Source: Amyelois transitella
Taxonomy: Eukaryota; Arthropoda; Insecta; Lepidoptera; Pyralidae
Direction of reading: 5' to 3'
Assembly (NCBI RefSeq): GCF_032362555.1
Contig: NC_083522.1
Coordinates: 1,776,001-1,840,000 of the forward strand
DNA: 64,000 nt
Positions 46,701 through 61,700 of this stretch are shown piece by piece. Each line of letters begins with the position of its first letter. Position 1 is the stretch's first letter. The notes beneath the pieces were generated by a model. It was not told where the DNA came from. It saw nothing but the letters and a program-made list of their open reading frames with translations, and did no database searches. Made by a program: the position numbers and the translations under genes.

Positions 46701-49700
46701 GCCATAAAATAGGTTTTTTGAAAGAATCATTCGAAACATCCGAGACAATAAAGGTAAGTTACGTGCGCGTTTAATACCTGTATAAATATATTATAAATAC
46801 ATAGAATAATGCAACATGAAATATAATATATCTAGACCTAAAGATGTCTCCTAAAAATTATACATGATATTCCTAAACATATATTTATTTATTTATTCTG
46901 TTAATGACTCATTTTACATGATAATGCTTTATACACTAAATTTGGACATACACTATATTTACGTTTCCTGCAATTTTGTAATCTGCCTGTATGTGTAGTG
47001 TCTGTAGTGTGCCTTAATAAATAAATAAAAACATCAACAAAGCATGGTAAGCAATAAAGAATGTATAACACTGCACGGGAACAGGCAGCTGAGGGAGGTG
47101 ACGGCCATTGCCAAGGTGAGCCTGGTCGATGAAGACAATACAATCGTGAATCATGCTATTGTACAGTACAGTCAGGAATATAGACATTTGGAAAATGCTG
47201 CAGTGTAGTTTGTTACCGCTTCTTCTGCACTGACACTTTCGAAGAAGCAGTAAACTTAGTTTGAAGTCATTTATTTGACGTCAAATTGTGAAACCAAAAG
47301 ATATGACAATGATTAAGTGACGTTGAAATGTCCTTTAATAATGAATTAAAAATTTGTATTTATATTTGACCTATAAGTTGGTACAAAAAAATATCGTAAA
47401 GAAACCTGCACATTGGGTACTCAATGTGTAACTGAGGCAGGAGACGGCTATTGTCAAGGTAAGTATGGTCGATGAAGACAATACAATGGCGTTTCCAAAA
47501 TATACTATCAACAGCGCATCAACCTACCCAAACTCTTAAATTCGCCTGTATTACCGTGTCACAGTGCAGAGTAACTTAATATGCGGTTGACTGTATAGTG
47601 AGAAACATATCTGAGGAGTGAGTAGGTAAAATTGATTTCTAATATTAATTCTATAAAGGTGCTATTTAATTATCACATCGGTTCATTGACTAAGGTTTCC
47701 TATGCATCAGCGACACTTTTCTCATAGTTAGAAAAAAACATCAAACAATGAAGACACTTCAATAGGGATTGTGAATCAAGCATTACTTCATACACGTTCA
47801 GTTATCTGACCCGTGAATTGGTGGTATAAGAAAATGACTTCTAGCTTCCGAATTATTAGAATCATAATTGCTTACATGACAGTAGGTGAACATACCATGC
47901 AAATAATTAAATAGTTTACATGGGAATCTTCACCTGTCGTCCAATGGTCAGTCATGCCACCTAACTCCCATACTACTGCCACCCTAAACGCCCAATGTTC
48001 TGCAGTATTGATAACGTGCCATGACAAGTCAGAATAGGAGCGTACCACTATATCCCTTGCGTGGTAGACAGGGTCAATAGACTGATAGGCCAAGTTCAGC
48101 TGTTAGGCTTAATGATAGAATTGAAATTCATATAATCATAGGCTGCTAGCCCGTCGCCTAAAAGAAGAATCCCATGTTTATATTCCTATCTTTTAGTCGA
48201 ATTTTAAGACATCCATGGGAAAGAGACGGAGTGATGTTATTCCATTACGTGATCGTCAGAATAGGAAAAAGAACTTCTTTTACGTGGAGCAATAGTCATG
48301 ATCCAACTTGATTTAGATTCTTGTATTAACCAGTCAGTCAATTGGTCAGAAAGATGATACATAAATCGGACGGGAGTTGTGATCCTCATAATTTAGGTAC
48401 ATAGAAAAAATCCTTTCGGCACTAGGTCTCATTACCGGAATGTCCAGTCCTTCCATGATACAATTATAGTATCGTAGACGTCACAAAGATGACATACTAT
48501 TTTAAGTGGCGCACTATTATACCATCCATTCCTGGATGGCGATCATAAAGGTACCCCTGCCTCTTATTTAAAGAGGACAAATTGAGGAAACCCATATAAT
48601 GTGATGTTTCATAAGCTCCCCCATGGCCAATGTCAAGGCGGCAGGGTGGCCACACTTCCACCTTGAACGACCAGTGTATTACAGTATTGATTCACTAACG
48701 GTCAGCTGATTTAATGGTGTAGGCGGGGCATAGTCTGGTTTGACTATTAGCATGTAGAATATCGAATGTTTGTTTGTAGTATTTCTTTTCTGTCATTGGT
48801 AGTGTAAGTACATATATCACGTCTATATCCCTTGCGATGTAGACAGAGCCAACAGTTTTTGGAAAGACTAGAAGGTAACGTTCAGCTGTTCGGCTTTAGA
48901 TGAAATTAATAGTAAATTATTGCAGGCAAGATAATTTGATGTACAAATTGTACTTACTAATGAATAGTCTCATTATAATCCTGGTAGAACCCATACAGAA
49001 AAGGCTATTGAATAAGATGACGATATTATCAAGCATCAGGTCATGATTACCTCAAACTGATTATCGTGCATAAAGAGAATGATCGATATGGATTTCTGCC
49101 TACCCCTCCGGGAAAGAGGCGCGCGTGATAAATATAAAGATGTGATATTAAAATAACAAGATCCTGATCTTCTATAATCGATCGATTATATACGATACTA
49201 TAGATCGACATACATACATACATATAATCACGTCTATATCCCTTACGGGGTAGACAGAGCCAACAGTCTTGAAAAGACTGATAGGCCACGTTCAGGTGTT
49301 TGGCTTTATGATGGAATTGAGATTCAAATAGTGACAGGTTGCTAACCCATCGCCTAAAAGAAGAATCCCGAGTTCATAAGCCTATCCCTTAGTATTATTC
49401 CTAAGACCGTGATTCGTAAACAGATATTAATACGGCCAAACGACCAGACTAAGTCTAGACGCAGACTGCAGAATATATGCGTGGGACAATGGGGAAACTG
49501 CCAAGAAGATGTCATCAATTATGAGACAATGCGTTCAGAAGCCATTCGACATATTATTTACACTTTCCTGACGTATGAATGTTTATAAATCTCTTTTTAT
49601 CCATGCATAAACTTGGGATTCTTCTTTTAAGCGATGGGCTAGCAAAGCAACCCGTCACTATTTGAATCTCAATTCTATCATTAAGCCAAACAGCTGAACG

Positions 49701-52700
49701 TGGCTTATCAGTTTTTTTAATACTGTTGGCTCTGTTTAACCCGCAAGGGATATGGACATGTTTATATGTATGTTTTTCTGTGCATATATTATATATTATA
49801 TAGTATATACATATAGAATTCTAATATTATAAAGCTGAAAAGTTTGTTTCTTTGTTTGAACGCGCTAATCTCAGGAACTACGGGTTCAAATTGAAAAATT
49901 ATTTTTGTGTTAAATAGACCATTTATCGAGGAAGGCTTTAGGCTATATAACATCACGCTGCAACTATAAGAAGCGTTATTATTATATAAACAACAAGAAA
50001 TAATGGAATATGTGAAAAAAAAAACGGGGAAAATTATTAATCCTTGAGGCCTTCAGTGATGTCCAAAATAACTATTTCACGCGAAGTCGCGGGCACAGCT
50101 AGTATATTATAACGTCGAGTTTTCAAGTGGATTGATTCCCTTTTTTTTAGAACTCCGCGCCCTACCACCCGAGTATTTACTGGAATATTTCCAGACACGA
50201 ACCCGGTCTGAATCAGGTCAGGACAGGTCAGTACGTTACGTAATCAACGATCAGGGCATGTTTTAATCCCATTCCAAATGGTGGACTGTTGGATAGCGGC
50301 CATCGTCGAGCTTTTTCGACAACGTTGGCTCTGTCGAATATACATACATACATACATGTAATCACGTCTATGGCCCTTGCGGGGTAGACAGAGTCAACAG
50401 TCTTGAAAAGATTGATAGGCCACGTTCAGCTGTTTGGCTTAATGATAGAATTGAGATTCAAATAGTGACAGGTTGCTAGCCTGTCGCCTAAAAGATAGTG
50501 ACAGGTTGCTAGCCTGTCGCCTAAAAGATAGTGACAGGTTGCTAGCCTAAAAGAATCCTAAGTTGACATGGCGACTAAGGGATAGGCCCTAAGTCGCCTT
50601 TTACGACATCCATGGAAAGGAGATGGAGTGGTCCTATTCTATTTTTTTCTAATGGTGCCGGGAACCCCACGACACATTAAGATTTATACCTAATCGAAAT
50701 ACAGTTTCTACAATCGTCGCCATCATAGTTACGGCGCTGATCGCCAACGACCGTACGCAACGGTCCACGTAACGGTACACCTTCACGGTCTCAACACTTA
50801 CGTTTAATTCGATTCTAGAATGATAAAATCTAGACTTTTTCATAGTCTGTTACCGTTCTGTTAAAAAAGATGAAGAGATTCGTTTATATTACATACACTA
50901 GCTGTGCCCGCGACTTCGTCCACGTGGAACAGTTATTTTGGGCATCATTGAAGCCCTCAAGGATAAATAATTTTACCCGTTTTCCATTATTTCTTTGCTC
51001 CTTATAGTTCCAGCGTGATGTTATATAGCTTAAAGCCTTCCTCGATAAATGGTCTATTCAACGCAAAAAGACTTTTTCAATTGGAACCAGTAGTTCCTGA
51101 GATTAGCGCGTTCAAACAAACAAACTCTTCAGCTTTATAATATTAGTATAGATATATCATGTCGTGGTGCCGTGTGGTATAAACTGGGTGTGGTGGTGGT
51201 GGGTTCTAGAATAGGACCTCTACCTTTTTTTTCGAATGGATGTCGTAAAAGTACACCTTTTATTATGATCCAATATGGGTTGGGCTCCACGGCAAAGGTT
51301 GCGGATATGATGGGAGTCGCTTCGTGTAAAAATTTGATCTTAGCGTTGATATGTCAATCACTCAGTCATACAGTGTTCCTTTTTACATATTTAACATATA
51401 ATCACGTCTATATCCCTAGCGGGGTAGACATAGCCAACAGTCTTGAAAATCAAGTCATATAAAGACTGATAGGCCACGTCCAGCTATTTGGTTTTAAGAT
51501 AGAATTGAGGTTCAAATAGTGACAGGTTGCAGTCCATCGCCTAAAAGAAGAATCCAAAATTTATAATACTATCCCTTAGTCGCCTTTTACGACATCCATG
51601 GGAAAGAGATGCGAGTGGTCCTATTCCTTTTTCTATTGGTGCCGGGAACCACACGGTTATTTAGGTACATGTTTAAAACAATCGTAATTTTCGAAAATAC
51701 ACTTCGGGCAATATCTATCTTCTGATACGAGTAATAAGGACACAAAAATTAACCAAGCATGTCTCCCTCACTAAGTCTATGCTCTATTGGATAAATTACA
51801 TTAAAAGTATAGCTGAGTGCAATGGTAATTGAATTCTATCATTAGTCCAAACGGCTAAACGTGGCTCCTCAGCCTTTCAAGATTGCTGGCTCTGTCTACA
51901 CCGCAATAGATATAGACGTGATTATATAAATATATAGATTGAAGTGCAATGGTCTTGTATTGCTGACAAGTGATCACAGAGTCACAGAGATCGTCTCTCT
52001 GTCTATATGTCTATGTTTTTGGATTACATTTTTCTTTCCGATTCAGTCTATTGATAATTGAAAGATTTTTCTCATTTGTTATTTTTACAAATATGTCTGT
52101 AGTTTCAAGTAGTTTTAGAGATCACTGCGATTTGACCTTGCATCGTGAAAGCAACAATTCACCTTTGACATTTGAAAGTTCACTCTGAACAGATCGCAAA
52201 CTGCTCATCGAATGACAAAAATAAAAATAAATTAATAAAATCGAAAATTAAAAAAATAAGCTTGAATCGAGATCGTTTTAACGCAAAATCACTAAATCTT
52301 TATTTTTGCCAAGATATCTGCATACTTCTTTCACAGCACTTAGCACAACTTCTAAATTTATAAGCATAATAAATACCACACAGAAAAAAGGAATTACAAA
52401 AAAAAAAAAAAAAACAAAATATACCAACTTTACTTTTCATCACCGAAATATCGCGGAATAGCTAAAAGCTACGAAAGAAATACAATTATATCAGAAAAAC
52501 AAACCATTCACAAAGAGACGTGTATATTCCAAAAAGTCCTTTCATCCTATACTAACATATTCCGGGGATGGGGAGTGAATATCGCCAGGCGCTTTAACTC
52601 GTTGGCGGGCAGGCGACACCTGTCGTAATTGGATGAAGCGAGTCATATTTTAGGCTTACTTACTTTCACATTGGCTTAAAATGTTTTGAGGATTAGTGAA

Positions 52701-55700
52701 AATGGAATGGATAATCATGTCATCTATGTATATAAAAAGAAGGTGAAAAGTCGTGGCCAAATGTCAGGTCAAGAGTACCCTAAATCTACGAGCTTGCATT
52801 AAGAGAGTTATGAATGTGGCACCGTAGGTCCCGGGTTCGAATCCCGGCTAGGGCATGGTGAGAAACGAACTTTCTCTCATTGGCCTGGGTCTTGGATGTT
52901 TATCTATATAGGTAAGTATTTATTATAAAATATACTTAAATAATATTTCGTAACACAAGTCTCGAACTTACTCCTACGCTAACTCAATCTGTGTAATCTG
53001 TCCCGTGTATATTTATTTAAGACGTCTTAACGTCAAAGAGGCAATGTATCAGATGTTTTCAAGCAGGCTTGGTTTCAGAGAGGCCGAATATAGCTTTACA
53101 ACAGTATCTGAAGTATTCCTTTGCCGTTTAAGTGGCTTTAAAGAAACCAATAGAGTACAATATTTGTTGCTGGTCTGTGGTAGCGAACAAAAAAACGAAA
53201 AAAGTGCGTGTGAGCTTCTCTTACAGCGCAAGTTGTAAAAGACAATCATGTGAAAGACATTTTATGGATGTACATACTAGCAACTGGACACTACCTGATT
53301 CCATCATTAAGTCATCTAGCTAAACGTGGCCTTTGAATTTTGCAACTTTGGTCTCTGTTTACCCGTTAGCGATAAAGATGTGTGTATGTTCTTTTGAGGC
53401 GGGAGAGGCTCTTGCTCAGCAGTGGCAGACGTATCCAGATCTAGTAAGTATATTTGTAAAAAATGTGTCCTTAACATGACGATAGATATAAAATGCCGTA
53501 TAATCTGGACTGACACATAATTTTGACTGGGTGTATTAAATACTTGTGCAGTAATATTAACTAGTCTCTCACCTCCCGCTGTCTCTTCTCAAAGACCACC
53601 GTCTGGAAGTCAATGCGAGCAGCATACTGAACTATCCACTACGAATAAAATGCCTTACCGTATAATCTGGATGTAGACATAATTTCACTGGGTGTATTAA
53701 ATACTTGTGCGGTAATATTAACTAGTCTCTCACCTCCCGCTGTCACTTCTCAAAGACCACCGTCTGGAAGTCAATGCGCGCAGCATTCTGAACTATCCAC
53801 TACAAATAAAATGCCTTACCGTATAATCTGGACTCACACAATTTTCACTGGGTGTATTAAATACTTGTGCAGTAATGTTAACTAGTCTCTCACCTCCCGC
53901 TGTCTCTTCTCAAAGACCACCGCCTGGAAGTCAATGCGCGCAGCATACTGAACTACACACTCACATCACAATGTATATGACCACTACAGATGTAACATTG
54001 TCTGTACACTATGTAACACTATTGAGTCGGCGTTTGCACTTGTTTTAGAGTTTTTGGTTCATTTATGAGTTTGTGTATCGTATCGTGGAAAAATTGTGCA
54101 AGATTCTGAATGGTTTGCTGAGTGGGATGCTGAATAAGGGGGAAAAATAGAGTTTTTTTTTTATTTAGACAAACAGCATTAGTGCGGACTTAAAACTGAG
54201 GTCGCCAAAAACCGGACAACACAGTTTTGAGAGAAAAGTCTGAAAACGGACTCCAGGCTTCCAAACATTGATGTGCAGGGTGCAACCGGGAACACATTAA
54301 GAATGAGTGAGAGAGATTATTAATGCCAAAGTAGTTCTTCTATTTATAAATTTAAGTAAAGGGTTTAAGTCTTTTTGTGAATTGCCTAAATTCAAAAATG
54401 TAACGAATGAATATGCAATTATTCATTGAAAATTTTTAGGAGAGTTCATGAAAAGTAGATATACAGTGATCATTAAAATCTGGACAAAACCATTAGTAAA
54501 CACGTAAGTAATAGCTTATTCTTGTGTCAATCAAGAAGAACAGATTAATATCAGCTCTCTGTATAATTTCACTCAATCATTTGATATGTCCAAATTTATA
54601 AAACCTAATGACCTCCGTAAAACATTTTTAGCCTGTTTTCAGGCGACCTAAATAAGTCGGCAGGGAGTATGCGGCAAACTGAGGGTCGTAAATTTTAAAG
54701 GAGCTACGTGCACTTCTAATATAGTATTCAGAGTTACTTTTGCTATGTTTATGATAACGTAATTTCAAAACACCTTTTCATAGGATCTCAATTTTGTGTC
54801 AATTTATTTGTATGAACCGGCACCCATATAAAAAAAGAGAATAGGACCACTCCATCTAATTTCCCATGGATGTCGTAAGAGGCGACTAAGGAATAGTCTT
54901 AACTTGGGATTCTTATTTTAGGCGATGGGCCTGCAACCTGTCACTATTTGAATCTCAATTCTATCATAAAGCCAAACAGCTGAGCGTGGCTTCTCAGTCT
55001 CTTCAAGACTGTTGGTTCTGTCTACTCTGCAATGGATATAGACGTGACTATATGAATGAATAAATTATTTGTAATGACATGTTTGAATGATCCGTGCTCT
55101 AATGAAAAGGAAGTGGTGTCACAATAATAGGAGACTGGGAGTGGCATGGAGTCTACGGTCGCGTGCTGTGATTGATACGTTTTAGCTGGCAATGAAATTT
55201 CGGATGTTGGGCATCATATAATATATATATGATGATAGCATATATGGAGCGGGAGTAGAACGCAAGAAAAGAGGTGTTATGAGTGTAACGAACCAGTGTG
55301 GTTTGTTTGATAGGTTTGAAGATAATAACGTATGTCAAGGTGGAGTTCGAAAGTTGATTCCGGGCTTTGTATTTAAGAAACAACTTGATGAAATGGAAAA
55401 TAAAACAAAGATGTGCAAATGGATACTAAAAGATAAGAGAGAAAATATTGAAATAAAAATCAATATTGTGGTAATAGTTTTCCTGATTGAATACCGATGA
55501 TAGACCTATTGTTGGCACTCAATATCGAGTTATGCCATATTAAACGTGATTATAATTGAATACTTGACGTATGACAAAACAATGGGTTTAACACCTATTA
55601 TGCTTCTATTGTAGTATTTACGTGAGGTAATCTACATTTATCTTATAAGTTTAGCATGCTCTTAACAGAACATAGTAAGTTCACACTGAATTAGATAAAG

Positions 55701-58700
55701 AAAGAAACAAGCACTCAAATTTCCCGAGAATATCTTACAAAAAAGGTCAGGTCAAGAGCACCCTTAACTGAAGAGCTTGTATGAAGAGATTAATGAATGT
55801 GGATGAAGCGAAAGAAGTAGGAATGTAGGGATTGTAGTGAGTGGTATATTGAGTGACGTTTGTTTAATTTTGCTTGTCATGAAATTGCATCGTTCATTGT
55901 GAATGAAGCAAAAGATGTATGCAGGGCTAGCGAGTGAGAGAGAGTGAGAGAAAAGATGTAGTCTCTGCCTGTATATATACTTGTATGTATGATGCAGTCT
56001 GTGCACATTAATTTCTGACAGCTTCGACTAACGTTTCACCCATTGTATGATCATTGGTTATATGTCATACTGTACTTTAATAAAACTGACAGTTGACGGG
56101 ATCAGTGATATTATCAGCATCGGCTAAGTGGATAACAACGTCATGTACTAACAGATCCAGTTTGATGTGTCAATTTGTTTCATTGCTATGTTCAGAAACA
56201 CTGGTTTTAATGAAATCATTGACATCTGTTTGTGATTGTTCCTCAGTCAGTTCCGGTTACATCCTCACCTCTATAGAAGGTGGTCTGATAGGTATTTTTT
56301 TTAGTACAACTTAACTATTATATTTTTATGTCACAATCGTCATCATTCTCTTTTGCATGAAAAAAATAAATAAATAAATAAATTTTGCCAATCTTTACCT
56401 CTTAAACTCAATTGTATAGCAAACAATTGAACCTGGCGAATCTATCTTAAATTAAAATTGTCAAACAATATAGTCATATTTATTAAATCTTTTCCGTGAA
56501 TGATTCAGATATATTTCATGACTTTTTGTTAGGAGTGCCTTATGGATAATTAAGACTTAAATAGAGAGTTAAGATTATGATTGAAAAATTTTGTATCTCA
56601 AATCACGTCGAAAACTGGCAAAAGTGGTGAAAGGAAGAGAGAACTATTTCTTTTTACGTCAAAGCCAAAGCCTTGTTGTTGTTATAGTCCACGTTATTTA
56701 TCCACGTCAAAAAAAAAGAAAAACATATTGACACGTTTCAAACCAACCCCTATCATTCTGTCTACGTTTCTTTCAGAGCAACAAAATTACCGACGATCCA
56801 GAAATTAATGTATTTAACAATAACTAAACTGCCTCAGAGGAAGCAGTTTCGGAGCTAATGAGAGCGGAAACATAACAATAGAATTACCACCTAAACGGTT
56901 CGAAAATAACGCCGGTTGATAATTACAGAATAAAAAAAAACATAAAAATTAACGGCGGTTTCAAATTTTATATGACCCAAAAATGAGTTTAGAAATTATG
57001 TTATTTTAGAAAATGACGTCATAAAAATATCACGATGATATAAATAATATAATAAATGACGAGATTTTGGCAAAATAATAAATGAAAGCGTGATTTAAAA
57101 ACCACATAAACTGGATGGTATTTACAATGACAATGGATGAATGATAATGGATGAATGAATTCACTAAGTGCATCCAAATGTCTCAAGCCCGTAGAAAATC
57201 AAACATAGAGCTACAAACATCACACAGAATCACAACTCAAAAACAAAACGTCCTAAATATAATACTGTAATTTAATTAGCAAGACGTAAACACAACACTG
57301 GCCGAAAACATGCGCTTCCAATTCCAAATTTAAACCTGAATAAAAAAATAAAGTAACCAAAAACACACAACGCAGGGACGACGTACGTAATTTTGCCGTG
57401 AGTTTCGCACGAGGTGGTAATTCTTAGAGTGCTAGAAGGGATTTCAGTGGCCGGTTGGATATCGATCGGCGCGGATTCAGAGCGGCGTGTAGCGGCCCGC
57501 GGCACGGAACGACGTGCACTGAAGTGCGGCATAGGAGATGATCATAGAGTTTTAAAGTCGCAGAACGCAGGTTAGGCATTGACTCGATGAGAGTTTTAGT
57601 CAATGAAGGGTTAAGTTTTGGAGTAGAATTATGGCAGGATATTGAATTATCTTTGTTTATTAAAAAATAGAAAATTTTAATTCTTTTAACAGACCAATTC
57701 AAAACAGTTTTATGATTCATAAAAAAAAGCTCTAGTATTGTATCAATAAAAAAGGGATATATAGAAATATTTTCAAACTGTCTGCGGTATAACTAGGTTG
57801 CTACTCCATCGTATGAAAGAATTAGCCCTGCGCTTAACTTACTTTTTAATCTGCGCGGGAAGATAAGCAACTGACGTATTATCTTCGTTACCCGCACAGC
57901 ATTAGATGAATGTGCTTATTACCTTTGTCGCCCTTTACGACTTTCATCGTGTTGTTGGCACGGTACTAAATTATGAAAATGACGCATCTATAAAATTACT
58001 TCATCTGTGGAACACGACCGCATCGCGTCGGCGCATCGAACGCGCATTGACGGACAAAACATTGTTTATAAATAAACAAATCGGTGGTGCAACGCAATTA
58101 TATATAGCCGGCGAAATCGGTTCTGTGTAGATATTCACTAATTAGCTGACTCAGAATATCATTTTGTTATTGACTTCTCAGGCAGACACTGTCTGAAAAA
58201 AGATTTAGAATTACCGAAAAAGGGTATGTAGTGTGGTACTACATCTATGTATAGATTAGAATCGTGAAATAATGAGTCTTTGACCAAATGCAGGACTGTT
58301 GAGCGCTTACGTGCAATTGACAGATAAAAGTCACCAAAGTAGTTCAAGTTAACTTGAATAAGAACATTGCAAGTGCCCAAGGGGGATATAAATATATAGC
58401 CCATTGTCGACTGCAGGTCGGCTGCCAAGAGAAACTGTTTATTTTAGGCATATCCTTACTGAGATTTTTGATATAGTTGAGATAGTTTGCATCAAAATTT
58501 TTATTCGCCTGCCTCTTTATTTATTGACTTTGTCCCGGGGTTAAGGTCCCTTGAGATTTTAAGGAAATAATAAAAAAGAAAGTTTATAACTTCTGAAGGT
58601 TTACTTGTAGTCAATCTCATCAAATAAGAATTTCGTCAAAAATGGTCCAACTGAATTAGTTACAAAATATCATGTGAAGATGTTTTTTCTTCTACCGTAA

Positions 58701-61700
58701 CTGGTTACGAAACTACAGTTTCGTACACGACCGAAGGGAAAATAACAATTTGTTCTCATTACAATATCAGTATCCATCTATACTAATATAATAAAGCTGA
58801 GTTTGTTTGTTTGTTTGAACGCGCTTATCTCAGGAACTACTGGTTCGAATTGAAAAATTATTTTTGTGTTGAATAGACTATTTGTCGAGGAAGGCTTTAA
58901 GCTATATTACATCACCCTGCAACTATTAGGAGCGAAGAGATAATGGAAAATATGAAAAAAAACGGGGAAAATATTCACCCTTGAGGGGTTCAATGATGCC
59001 CAAAATAACTATTTCACGCGGCCGGAGTCGCGGGCACAGCTAGTTAAAAATAAATATTTAAAACATTTCCTATAAAAGTTTGCAACTGTCATAATTATGC
59101 GTATACGCGTTTTTGGGTCTCAATCTAGTTCGGAATGACGAATGTATTTTAGAATAAGTTTTAACGATTGTTATGTACCTATTGTGTAAATGAATATTGT
59201 TGTATAAATAATATTGTATAAGTTGCCTTGTGTTAATAAATAAATAAATAAAAGGACATTCGCTGTAACCGGATTATCGCGGTTATTTTGGTGGTATGAC
59301 ACCAATTAAATTTAACTGTGCGGCCGGGCCGTACCTACTCGGAATAGGATAATTTCGTACTTTGTGTGGTTAAACATACATACATACATACAATTCTTTA
59401 TGTGTGCATACACACATAAAATCACACCTCTTTTCCGGAGCGGAAGGTTACATCTTTCCATACATACATATGGTCACGTCTATATCCCTTGCGGGGTCGA
59501 CAGAGCCAACAGTCTTGAAAAGACTGAATAGCCACGTTCAGCTATTTGGCTTAACGATAGAATTGAGATTCAACTAGTGACAGGTTGCTAGCCCATCGGC
59601 TAAAAAAGAATACCAAGTTTGTAAGCCTATCCCTTAGTCGCCTTTTACGACATCCATGGGAAAGAGATGGAGTGGTCCTATTCTTTTTTGTATTGGTGCC
59701 GGGAACCACACGGCGCATGTATAAATCTTACCTATATTTTTTTGGAAAATTGCACTGGAGCGATTACGTCACCCACTTATAATACCGCCGCGCCATTGTC
59801 ATCTTATGAAAGGCAATTTCATTCATATCGTTTTGCGTCTCTGCGTGTATTTCGGATTGCTTCAGACTCAGCCAAGGATGGTCCTTGCCAAGTTCGCATT
59901 TTATAGATCTAGCTTTTGCATAAAGCCTCGCCACTCATTTATTCGAATAACTTATGTGTATAAAGAGCCTCTAATCGATATCCTCTTTTTTTCGAAATAG
60001 GTGAAATTTCCTTAACCTCCTTCTAAGTGTAACAAACAATTTCCTGAAAACCGCATAAAAAAGTTGGGTTCAGCGAAACGCGAGATAATTGCGGACAAAC
60101 ATAAATACATACAAACAAACATACGTACACTATACAGGTCAAACTGAAAACCTTTTTTTTGGAGGCGGCCAAAAAGGCCTTTCATAGCTATTTTATATGG
60201 ATAGATACATTGTGTTTACCTTTTTAATAAGCGTTACAGAAGACTATTGTATGAGTGTCGATGGTCGAATCGGTAAGGTTAAAATGTGCGATGCGCAGAA
60301 AGGCACAGGTTCAAATCCCACCTCAGCCATGTACCAATGACTATTTAAAAAAAATTACGTACATTACTTGACGCCTTGAACAAAGCGGAGACGTTCTGGC
60401 AAAGGGTCAGGTCAAAAGTACCCGAAACCGCCGAGCTTGCATGAAGAGAGTTATGAATGTGGATGAAGCAAGTGTAGCAAGAACAATAGTAGCAAGTGGA
60501 AAGATGTGGTCTTTGCCTAGCCCTCCGGGAAAGAGGCGTGATTTATGTATGTACCTATGTAGTTCTATCGCTTTCTCCGTACTTTATACCATATATATGC
60601 AGAATTTAATGGATATTGTGGGGTGTTGACTAGCCACACCCAGTAATTGATGAAGATGTAATTAATATGTGTGGGTGTATAATAAATGTGATGATTTCCC
60701 AATAACAGCACAGTAGATATAGATTTAAGCGATGTGACGTTAATAAGTGATATTTTGTTTCCAATTTTGAAAATAACATACATACATACATAAAGTCACG
60801 CCTATTCCCCGGAGGGGTAGGCAGAGACTACATCTTTCCACTTGCCACGATCCCTGCATACTCTCCATGTCATTTGAAAATAAATCTATTCTATTCTAAC
60901 AAACCCAAACTAAACAGCTGAACATGGCCTTTAAGTCTTTTTAAAACCGTTAGCTCTGTTAACGCCGCAAGGGATACAGACGTGACTATATATATGTACG
61001 TATGTAATTAAAACTAAAACAACTAGTACTGAAAATCTACCCAATAACAAAACAAATATTGACAACCCTACATTATTTTTGTGACGCACTGACAACACTG
61101 GAAATATAGGATCGACCGACTTTGTAAACCAAATTTATATAACGCTTTAAGTAGTCAACATTTCCATTTTGTACCATGACGTCATAGAAAAAAGGTTCGT
61201 ATCTTTGTTTATACACTTTTTTAAGTTCATACATACATATAATAACGTCTTTATATGCTTGCTGCTTGCGGGGTAGACAGAGCCAAAAGTTTTGCATAGA
61301 CTGACGAAGCTGATAAACTTGACCTCTTGCTTTGTCAAAGCCATAGGCGTTCAAACAAATATTAAAAGGGACTACTCATGGATTCTACCCATGGATGTCG
61401 TAAAAGGCCACTAAGGGATTCATCTTTCAAGCGATTTGAATCTCAATTCTATCATCAAGCAGAATAACTGAACGTGGCCTATCTTCTGTCTTTTCAAGAC
61501 TGTTGACTCTGTCTACACCGAAATGGATATAGACGTGACTATATGTATGTATGTGTGTACTCCTACATATACGCAGGTATGTACATTTATTCCTTCCTTC
61601 TACCAACATTTCCATTAATACTCGCCTTATGTGTTTGCTAACCTGATTTGACGTCATTAAGCCAAGCCATACCTTGTAACCTATATTAAAAACTAGAGAC

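Noticed and set aside
57424..57720. 98-aa minus-strand ORF as an exon of ORP9
   Set aside because: No donor in the phase needed by the next exon and no recognisable domain; kept only as a possible promoter region.
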